This document shows positions 1 through 5,409 of a stretch of DNA of 17,353 bases, one piece after another. Every line of letters starts with the position of its first letter. Position 1 is the stretch's first letter. The stretch spans positions 1 to 17,353 of the forward strand of contig JAEUJR010000987.1 in assembly GCA_016793585.1 (NCBI GenBank). The letters run 5' to 3'. Below the pieces are notes generated by a model. That model was not told where the DNA came from and made no database searches. It was given only the letters and a program-made list of their open reading frames with translations. The position numbers and the translations under genes are program-made. Source of the stretch: Archangium sp. Lineage in GTDB: Bacteria > Myxococcota > Myxococcia > Myxococcales > Myxococcaceae.

Positions 1-465
1 GATGGCGCGCCCCTCAGTCGTCCGCATGACTTCGAGCGCCGCCAGCGACTGATCGACGGCCGAGTCGAGCGCCGTCGAGACCTTCGCGAGGTCGACCGCA
101 GGTTCTTCGAGCTTGAGCACGTTGGGGAGGCCGGCGAGTTCCTTCACGGTCGTCGTGTCAGGAACGCCCGTTGCGGCCGCGAGCTCGGCGAACGCCCGGC
201 GGTATTCCTTCGCGAGGCCCGCGTCGACGACGGGCACGAGCCCGACGGCGCCACGGCTCGACCGTTTCACCGTCACGTCGAGCGACCCACGGGCCACTCT
301 GTCTTTGATGCGCCTGACCAGTGCCGTCTCGAGGGCGGCGAGCTCTCTGGGGAGCCTCACCTTCACCTCGCAGAACTTGTGGTTGACCGACTTCACCTCG
401 ACGACGACTTCTTCGTCTCCGGCGACCCCGCGCCCCGTCCCGAAACCCGTCATGCTCCGAAGCAT
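1..465 (-). CDS. yicC: YicC family endoribonuclease, N-terminal part (cut by window edge)
   Basis: The reading frame starts at the ATG at 465 and stays open to base 1, giving 155 codons, about half of the roughly 290 residues usual for the family. The start MLRSMTGFG is the hallmark of YicC proteins, followed by VEVKSVNHKF, which matches the conserved Arg/Ser-x-Asn-x-(K/R) stretch of this family, and by LPRELAALE. YicC proteins are known as stress- and stationary-phase-linked proteins with endoribonuclease activity; in E. coli YicC affects stability of the small RNA RyhB. The C-terminal DUF1732 part lies outside the window. The start is 31 bases after the rfaE2 stop, so the gene is probably the tail of the LPS operon. 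No clear Shine-Dalgarno sequence is visible. A start at the second ATG (453) is possible but would lose the usual MxRSMTG beginning. Confidence 0.88.
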   Translation of the reverse strand, partial: MLRSMTGFGTGRGVAGDEEVVVEVKSVNHKFCEVKVRLPRELAALETALVRRIKDRVARGSLDVTVKRSSRGAVGLVPVVDAGLAKEYRRAFAELAAATGVPDTTTVKELAGLPNVLKLEEPAVDLAKVSTALDSAVDQSLAALEVMRTTEGRAI

Positions 466-496
466 GAAGGCTGCGTAGGCGCATCGCGCCCGCTGA

Positions 497-985
497 TCAA
501 CTCAACGACCGAGCTTCTTCACCAGCGAGCTTCTTCACCAGCTCGCTGGTGCTGTGGTCTTTGGGGTCTCCGGCGACGGCCACCCGCCCTCCCCAGGCCT
601 CGACCTCGGCCCGCTCGGGAATGCTCTCGGGGGTGTAGTCGGTGCCCTTCACGTGCAGGTTGGGGCGAATGGCCCGCAGCACCGCGCGCACGTCAGGCTC
701 GGAGAAGATGAGGACCGCGTCGGTGCAGCTCAACGCCTCGAGCAGCTCGGCGCGCTCGCTCTCGCAGATCACAGGGCGACTGGGCCCCTTCACCGCGCGG
801 GTCGAGGCATCGGAGTTCACCGCCACCACCAACCGATCAGCCATCGCCTTCGCGCCCTGCAGGTAGCGCACATGCCCGACGTGGAGGAGATCGAAGACGC
901 CGTTGGCGAGCGCCACCGTCATTCCTTCGGAGCGCCACTGGCTCGCGAGCACGGCCGCCTGCTCGAGCGAGACCCGCTTGCTCAT
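497..985 (-). CDS. rfaE2: D-glycero-beta-D-manno-heptose 1-phosphate adenylyltransferase (HldC / RfaE domain II)
   Basis: This 162-residue cytoplasmic nucleotidyltransferase makes ADP-heptose precursor from heptose 1-phosphate and ATP for the LPS inner core. It shows the cytidylyltransferase-like signature NGVFDLLHVGH (HxGH at residues 35-38), AVNSDASTRAVKGPSRP at about 55-71, the KGTDYTPE stretch at about 113-120, and STSEL at 145-149, where the family has its second nucleotide-binding Ser/Thr motif. The ATG at 985 overlaps the rfaE1 stop by four bases (ATGA), implying translational coupling. In E. coli the two activities are fused in HldE; here they are separate. The last nine residues (AGEEARSLS) arise from a 16-bp tandem duplication at 510-542; without it the protein would end KKLGR at about 155 residues. 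All catalytic motifs lie upstream of that change, so activity is probably kept. Confidence 0.93.
   Translation of the reverse strand: MSKRVSLEQAAVLASQWRSEGMTVALANGVFDLLHVGHVRYLQGAKAMADRLVVAVNSDASTRAVKGPSRPVICESERAELLEALSCTDAVLIFSEPDVRAVLRAIRPNLHVKGTDYTPESIPERAEVEAWGGRVAVAGDPKDHSTSELVKKLAGEEARSLS
510..542. repeat. 16-bp tandem direct duplication at the rfaE2 3' end
   Basis: Two perfect adjacent copies of a 16-base unit (511-526 and 527-542), with one further matching base on the left. Because 16 is not a multiple of three, it shifts the reading frame of the last rfaE2 codons and moves the stop codon downstream. Confidence 0.95.
521..550. repeat. Perfect inverted repeat (10-bp stem, 10-base loop) in rfaE2
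   Basis: Bases 521-530 (ACCAGCGAGC) are the exact reverse complement of 541-550 (GCTCGCTGGT), with 531-540 between. The stem was made possible by the 16-bp duplication. No T-run follows it on the transcribed strand, so it is not a standard intrinsic terminator; it lies about 55 to 85 bases upstream of the yicC start and could affect mRNA decay or reading into yicC. Confidence 0.75.
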
Positions 986-1950
986 CGGGCCAGCTCCCGG
1001 GAGAGCTCGGGGCGGGTGACGGTGGCCGTGCCGGGCTTCTGCACCACGATGCCGCCTGCGACGTTGGCGAGCCGCGCGGCTTCGACGAAGGAAGCGCCGG
1101 CGCCGACGGCCAGTGCGAAGGTCGCGATCACCGTGTCTCCGGCGCCCGTGACGTCGACCGCGTCTTCCGGACCGTGCACGGGGAGCCGGACCGGCTTCTG
1201 ACTGCGCTGGTAGACGACCATGCCCTTTCGGCCGCGCGTCACGAGCAGCACCTGACTGCCGAGCTTCAGGAGCGCCGCGTTCGCGGCGGCATCGACGTCG
1301 GCGTCGGTGCGCACCGGAAGCCCGGTGATCGAAGCGAGCTCGGGCTCGTTCGGCTTGCAGACGGTCACCCCCTGGAACTCCGCAAGGGCGAAGCGGGAGT
1401 CGACGCAGACGATGGCTCCGTGTTTCGCGAGCGAGCGCACGACCGCCCTCGTCTCGTCGCACACCACGCCGGCGCCATAGTCTGAGACGACGATCACGTC
1501 GGCCTCGCCGGCGACCTGCTCGAGGCGCGCGGCCAGCCCTCTTCGCACCGACTCGGGCAGCGGCCCCGTGGCGCCACGATCGACCCGCAGCATCTGCTGA
1601 CGCGACGTGCTCAACCCCCCCGCGAGGATTCGCATCTTCGTCTCGGTGCGCACGCCCCGGCCAGAGACCGCCTCGACGTGAATGCCCTGCGCCTTGAACA
1701 GCGAGCGCATCGCCCGGCCGGTCTCGTCGCTGCCCAGCATGCCGACGGCGGTGACCCGGCCGCCGAGGGAGCGGGCGTTGGCAGCGGCGTTGGCGCCTCC
1801 ACCGAGCTTCACCTCGTCGCGCTCGTGGCGAACGATCAGCACCGGCGCCTCGCGGCTGATGCGCTCGGTCTGCCCGTAGAGATAGTGGTCGGCGACGAGA
1901 TCACCGAGCACCACGACGCGCACCTTCGGGAACATGGCCAGCCTGCTCAC
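982..1950 (-). CDS. rfaE1: D-glycero-beta-D-manno-heptose-7-phosphate kinase (HldA / RfaE domain I)
   Basis: A PfkB/ribokinase-fold kinase of 322 residues that phosphorylates heptose 7-phosphate at C1, the step before RfaE2. Visible features are VVVLGDLVADHYLYG at the N-terminus, the substrate-site ISREAPV, the ribokinase-type GGGANAAAN at 50-58, KPNEPEL at about 199-205 and the ATP/anion-hole motif DVTGAGDT at 266-273 with the catalytic Asp. These match the N-terminal half of E. coli HldE closely. The chosen start is the GTG at 1950, which forms a GTGA overlap with the lpxK stop; an in-frame ATG at 1935 (MFPKV) is the alternative. The stop overlaps the rfaE2 start by four bases, so lpxK, rfaE1 and rfaE2 form one coupled chain. 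The isomerase gmhA and phosphatase gmhB of the pathway are not in the window. Confidence 0.93.
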   Translation of the reverse strand: MSRLAMFPKVRVVVLGDLVADHYLYGQTERISREAPVLIVRHERDEVKLGGGANAAANARSLGGRVTAVGMLGSDETGRAMRSLFKAQGIHVEAVSGRGVRTETKMRILAGGLSTSRQQMLRVDRGATGPLPESVRRGLAARLEQVAGEADVIVVSDYGAGVVCDETRAVVRSLAKHGAIVCVDSRFALAEFQGVTVCKPNEPELASITGLPVRTDADVDAAANAALLKLGSQVLLVTRGRKGMVVYQRSQKPVRLPVHGPEDAVDVTGAGDTVIATFALAVGAGASFVEAARLANVAGGIVVQKPGTATVTRPELSRELAR

Positions 1951-2957
1951 GGCGCGGCTTCTCCCACCGAGGGAACAGGGGCACAAGCAGAAGGCCAGCC
2001 GACCGCGCGTGCGAGCGTCTCGAGGCCCTGCGTCACCGCGAGCGCGGTCTGGACCACCGTCGCGCCAAAGCCCTCGGGCAGCCGCTCGGCGTCTTTCTCG
2101 GTGGTGACGACGATCGACTGCGTGCGTTCGGCGTGGGCCCGAATGCGCTCGAGCTCGGCCTTCGTGAAGCGGTGGTGATCGGGAAATCGCTCGGTGACGA
2201 CCAGCTCTGCGCCCAGGCCTTCGAGGGTGTCGAAGAACCGCTTTGGGCGGGCGATGCCCGCGACGGCGACGACGCGCTGATTCCGCAGCGACGAGGGACC
2301 GTTGCGGAGGCCACGCACCACGAGCGCTCCCGTCGGGTCGCCGCCGCCCTGCCCGTTCCAGACGACCGTGGCACGACGCGCACCACTCGAGAATTCACGA
2401 GCAGGCCCGAGCGGAAGAACGGCTGTCGACGCTTCAGGCACCCGGATCAGAACGTCGACGTCGCGCGCAAGGCGGCGGTGCTGGAAGCCATCGTCGAGGA
2501 TCAACGTGTCAAAGCCCGCGGCGACGGCGCGTCTGGCAGCTGCCACCCGATCGGCGTCGACAAAGACGGTCGCGCCCGACGAGCGCGCGATCAGCCGGGG
2601 CTCGTCTCCGCACTCGGGCTCGGGAGGAAGCGAGCTGCCGTCGAATTGAAGAGGCGCGCGCCCAGCCCGGCCGTAGCCACGCGTGAGCACTGCGACCTTG
2701 CGACCTGCCGCGAGCCCCCACTTCGAGAGGAAGATGACGAGCGGCGTCTTGCCGGAGCCGCCGACAACCAGATTCCCCACGGAGATCACCTGAGCGCCGC
2801 TGATGCGATGCGTGTGGAGCAGGCCCGCGTCGAAGAGCGCGTTGCGGGTCGCGCCGATGGCGCCGTACACGAGCGACGCCGGACCGAGCGTGATGGTCGC
2901 AAGTGCGCGCTCGAGCGGGAGCGCCTCTCCGTACCAGAGGCGATCGATGGCGCTCAT
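1947..2957 (-). CDS. lpxK: Tetraacyldisaccharide 4'-kinase LpxK
   Basis: LpxK phosphorylates the 4' position of the lipid A disaccharide to give lipid IVA, at the cytoplasmic face of the inner membrane. The 336-residue protein has the expected length. It begins MSAIDRLWYG, the family's W-x-G start, followed by an N-terminal membrane-associated helix (about 17-36), then the Walker A-type ISVGNLVVGGSGKTP (58-72), LTRGYGR (about 91-97), the catalytic-site DDGFQHRRLARD at 155-166, FPDHHRFT (about 258-265) and TTEKDAERL (about 285-293). All are LpxK signatures. The start at 2957 was chosen on this alignment; it overlaps by ATGA the end of a doubtful 42-codon ORF. The reading frame is open upstream to an ATG at 2999, but that extra stretch is not LpxK-like. 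Downstream the stop overlaps the rfaE1 GTG. Confidence 0.95.
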   Translation of the reverse strand: MSAIDRLWYGEALPLERALATITLGPASLVYGAIGATRNALFDAGLLHTHRISGAQVISVGNLVVGGSGKTPLVIFLSKWGLAAGRKVAVLTRGYGRAGRAPLQFDGSSLPPEPECGDEPRLIARSSGATVFVDADRVAAARRAVAAGFDTLILDDGFQHRRLARDVDVLIRVPEASTAVLPLGPAREFSSGARRATVVWNGQGGGDPTGALVVRGLRNGPSSLRNQRVVAVAGIARPKRFFDTLEGLGAELVVTERFPDHHRFTKAELERIRAHAERTQSIVVTTEKDAERLPEGFGATVVQTALAVTQGLETLARAVGWPSACAPVPSVGEAAP

Positions 2958-3082
2958 GCGGTCGCTCCAGCGATCGCTGAGCGCTGGGCAACGCCCCATC
3001 GGGCACCACAGCGCTCATGAACGCATGAACGAGCCAGAGGCGCTGCCGCACCTTCGCGAAGGCGTGGCCTGAGTTCGCTCAT
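2954..3082 (-). CDS. Doubtful 42-codon ORF bridging the glycosyltransferase and lpxK genes
   Basis: An ORF of 42 residues starting MSELRPRLREG fills the gap between the glycosyltransferase gene and lpxK. Its ATG at 3082 overlaps the preceding stop by ATGA, and its own TGA overlaps the lpxK ATG at 2957 in the same way, so ribosomes could pass from gene to gene by termination and reinitiation. I do not recognise the product: it has no membrane segment, signal peptide or motif, and is rich in Arg and Ala. Against coding, only 22 of 42 codons end in G or C, far below the neighbouring genes. It may be a non-functional spacer whose translation serves coupling, or chance. Confidence 0.25.
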   Translation of the reverse strand: MSELRPRLREGAAAPLARSCVHERCGARWGVAQRSAIAGATA

Positions 3083-4083
3083 GTCGTCGCTCCGTAGAGC
3101 TCGAGCACGCGCTGCGCGATGTCGCTTTGGGACTCGAGCAGAACCTGCCGACGCTCGGACTGGAGCGCGGCCAGCGCGACGGCTTCGGGAGTTCGTTCGA
3201 CGATCACGTCGGAGAATCGAGGCAGCGCGCCTTCGTCGACGCCGACGACCCGAACGCTGCACGCACGAGCCTGCGCCGCGGCTCTGGCCGAGAAGTCGTT
3301 CCCGAGCCCCAGAATCCACACCTCGTCGAGCGCCTGCAGCCAGCGCACGAACGCTTCGCCGCGCTGGTAGCCGACGAAGTGCACGCGCGCCGACAGGCCC
3401 TTCGACTTCACGAGCGCCTTGACGACGGGCAGCAGCTCGCCGTCTCCGATCAGCGCGAGCTGGGCTTCGGGCCGGCGGCGAATAAGCTGCTCGAACGCGG
3501 CGATTCCGAGATCGTGTCGGCGCGACGACTGAAACGTCGAGATCATGCCGACGAGCGGAACGTCGGGCAGCTCGAGCTGGCGGCGCAGCTCGGCTCTCGA
3601 AGCGGGCGGCATGAACTTCGAGTCGACCACCGGAGGCAGCACCATGACGCGGGAGAACGACCTCGCGAGGGCGTCGAACGGCACGGTCCACCCGTCGGCG
3701 ACTGGCATGAAACGGCGAACGGAGCGTGGCGCGTGAATGGAGCGGATCAGCTTCGCCCCTCGCGGCCGGCCCCAGCGCGCGAGCAGGTGATCGTGACTGA
3801 AGTGGCAGTGCACCACGTCGACCGAGAGGCCCTTCAGCGTCTTGATGTCCTTCGCGACGGCGAGCGGAGAGGACTTCACCGACAGCTCGAGGCCGAGGTC
3901 GGCGAGCAGGCCGAGCGACTGCAGCCGTGGCACCGCGAGCTCTTCGGCGTCGGTCGAGGTGCGTTTGCGATCGACGGCGACCGAGACCTCATGACCGAGG
4001 GCGCGTTGGGCGAGCGCCAGCTGCGCCAACGACTCGGCCGGACCGCTGAAGAAGGGCGAGGCGAGCAGGTGGAGCACCTTCAT
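3079..4083 (-). CDS. GT-B fold glycosyltransferase (GT4-like) of the LPS operon
   Basis: A 334-residue protein with the two-domain layout of GT-B glycosyltransferases. The N-terminal domain starts MKVLHLLASPFFSGPAESLAQ with the usual Gly/Ser-rich loop and GHEVSVAVD (30-38), then DVVHCHFSHDH (89-99). The C-terminal donor domain begins near VGMISTFQSSRRHDLGI (178-194) and has ALIGDGELLP (210-219) and RVHFVGYQRGEAF (233-245). The site that normally carries the EX7E motif reads D263 to Q271, so the motif is degenerate. The start at 4083 is preceded by GGAG eight bases upstream and fits the family N-terminus. The gene lies between waaA and lpxK, so a role in adding a sugar to the lipid A-Kdo core is inferred; the sugar and acceptor cannot be read from sequence. 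Confidence 0.82.
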   Translation of the reverse strand: MKVLHLLASPFFSGPAESLAQLALAQRALGHEVSVAVDRKRTSTDAEELAVPRLQSLGLLADLGLELSVKSSPLAVAKDIKTLKGLSVDVVHCHFSHDHLLARWGRPRGAKLIRSIHAPRSVRRFMPVADGWTVPFDALARSFSRVMVLPPVVDSKFMPPASRAELRRQLELPDVPLVGMISTFQSSRRHDLGIAAFEQLIRRRPEAQLALIGDGELLPVVKALVKSKGLSARVHFVGYQRGEAFVRWLQALDEVWILGLGNDFSARAAAQARACSVRVVGVDEGALPRFSDVIVERTPEAVALAALQSERRQVLLESQSDIAQRVLELYGATT

Positions 4084-4106
4084 CGCAGCAGCTCCGTGCG
4101 AGTCAT
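4080..4106 (-). other. Eight-codon mini-ORF between waaA and the glycosyltransferase gene
   Basis: The sequence encodes MTRTELLR and a TGA. Its ATG overlaps the waaA stop by four bases and its TGA overlaps the glycosyltransferase ATG at 4083 by four bases. The GGAG that serves as ribosome-binding site for the glycosyltransferase lies inside it. It might carry terminating ribosomes to the next start, but eight codons could also arise by chance. Confidence 0.25.
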
Positions 4107-5377
4107 GACGTTCGCTCCGCGAGCAGCTTCGCCATCGCCTCGACGTTGCGATCGCTGGCACCCGAGACCTGCCGAACGGCCTTGCGCGCGAGCTCACCGA
4201 GCGACTCGATCGTCTCTGGCCGCGAGAAGAGCTCCGAGAGCACCTTGAAGAGGTTGTCGGGGTCCTTCACCTGCAGCCCGCCGCGGCCCACGAGCACGCC
4301 AACGGAGTCGCGGAAGTTCTCCATGTGAGGGCCGAAGAGCACGGGCCGCCCCTGCGCCGCGGGCTCGAGAATGTTCTGCCCGCCGCGCGTGATGAACGAG
4401 CCTCCGACGAAGACGACGGTGGCCAATCGGTAGGCGCGCGCGAGCTCGCCGATGCTGTCGAGCACCACGACCGGAGCGCCCTGCGGGTTTCCCGCCGAGC
4501 GAAGCCCGCCGTGCAGCCCGGCCGCCTCGATCAACGACAACACGCGTGGCGCCCGATCGATGTACCGCGGCGCGATCACGAGGCGAAGATCAGGGACCTC
4601 GACGATGAGGCGTTTGTACACGCCGAGCAGCAGCTCTTCTTCGCCCTCGTGCGTGCTCCCGGCAATCCACACCCGGCCTGCGGCGTTCAAGCCGAGGGCC
4701 GTCTTCAGCGCATGATCTTCGGCGGCTTCACTCGAGGGCACCAACGCGTCGAACTTCGTGTTGCCCGTGATCTGCACCCGCGCGGGCGCGGCGCCCAGCG
4801 ACAGCACCCGGTCGGCCTCGTCCTGCTCGCGCATGAGGAAGAGATCGATGTCTTCGAGCGGGTTCTCGATCAGCGTGAAGAACGCACGATAGCGGCCGAG
4901 GTGATCAGCCGAGAACCGGCCGTTGGTGAGCGCCAGGCGGGCGCCAGACGAGTGCGCGGCCCTGATCAGGTTCGGCCAGATCTCGGTGTACTCGAGCACG
5001 AGCAGATCAGGCTTCAGCGCGCGTACGGCGCGGCGGCTCGCACCGAACAGGTCCCACGGGGCGTAGACGATGGCGTCGATCTTCTTCGAAAGCCGCTCAC
5101 GGGCCATCAGCGCCCCGGTGTTGGTGATCGTCGAGATGATCACCTTCGCCTCGGGGAACCTGGCGCGCAGGCGATCGATCATCGGGCTGAGCGCGAGCAG
5201 ATCGCCGGCGCTGGCGCCATGGAGCCAGATGCGCGGTGAGCCCCCGGCAGGAATGACGCCTTGCGAGTAGAAGCCGAAGCGCTGAAGCAGGCCCTCACGC
5301 GTCTTCTTCATCAGCGCGAGCACTGGAAAGAGGAACGCGAACGCGACCCAGGTCGCGATGACGTAGAGCAGCCGCAT
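4103..5377 (-). CDS. waaA: Kdo transferase WaaA/KdtA-like (GT30), with altered active-site motifs
   Basis: WaaA transfers 3-deoxy-D-manno-octulosonic acid from CMP-Kdo to the lipid A precursor. The 424-residue protein has the usual length and a single N-terminal membrane anchor (about 5-23). Family motifs are WLHGASAGD at 51-59, TITNTGALMA at about 83-92, TEIWPNL (131-137), ITGNTKFD (203-210), WIAGSTHEGEEE (237-248), GGSFITRGGQNILEPAAQG (325-343) and FGPHMENF (348-355). Two differences stand out: the Glu that serves as catalytic base in characterised WaaA (HxxSxGE) is Asp59, and the usual ETELWPN reads YTEIWPN. The start at 5377 fits the anchor; the frame is open further upstream but into the exporter gene. 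It begins 32 bases after the exporter's stop and its own TGA overlaps an eight-codon ORF. Another GT30-type specificity is possible. Confidence 0.88.
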   Translation of the reverse strand: MRLLYVIATWVAFAFLFPVLALMKKTREGLLQRFGFYSQGVIPAGGSPRIWLHGASAGDLLALSPMIDRLRARFPEAKVIISTITNTGALMARERLSKKIDAIVYAPWDLFGASRRAVRALKPDLLVLEYTEIWPNLIRAAHSSGARLALTNGRFSADHLGRYRAFFTLIENPLEDIDLFLMREQDEADRVLSLGAAPARVQITGNTKFDALVPSSEAAEDHALKTALGLNAAGRVWIAGSTHEGEEELLLGVYKRLIVEVPDLRLVIAPRYIDRAPRVLSLIEAAGLHGGLRSAGNPQGAPVVVLDSIGELARAYRLATVVFVGGSFITRGGQNILEPAAQGRPVLFGPHMENFRDSVGVLVGRGGLQVKDPDNLFKVLSELFSRPETIESLGELARKAVRQVSGASDRNVEAMAKLLAERTS

Positions 5378-5409
5378 CGACCGCGTGCGCCTAGCACGGA
5401 AACCGACGG

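Noticed and set aside
521..550. Intrinsic terminator at the end of rfaE2
   Set aside because: The stem is perfect but no T-run follows on the transcribed strand, and it lies inside the coding sequence.
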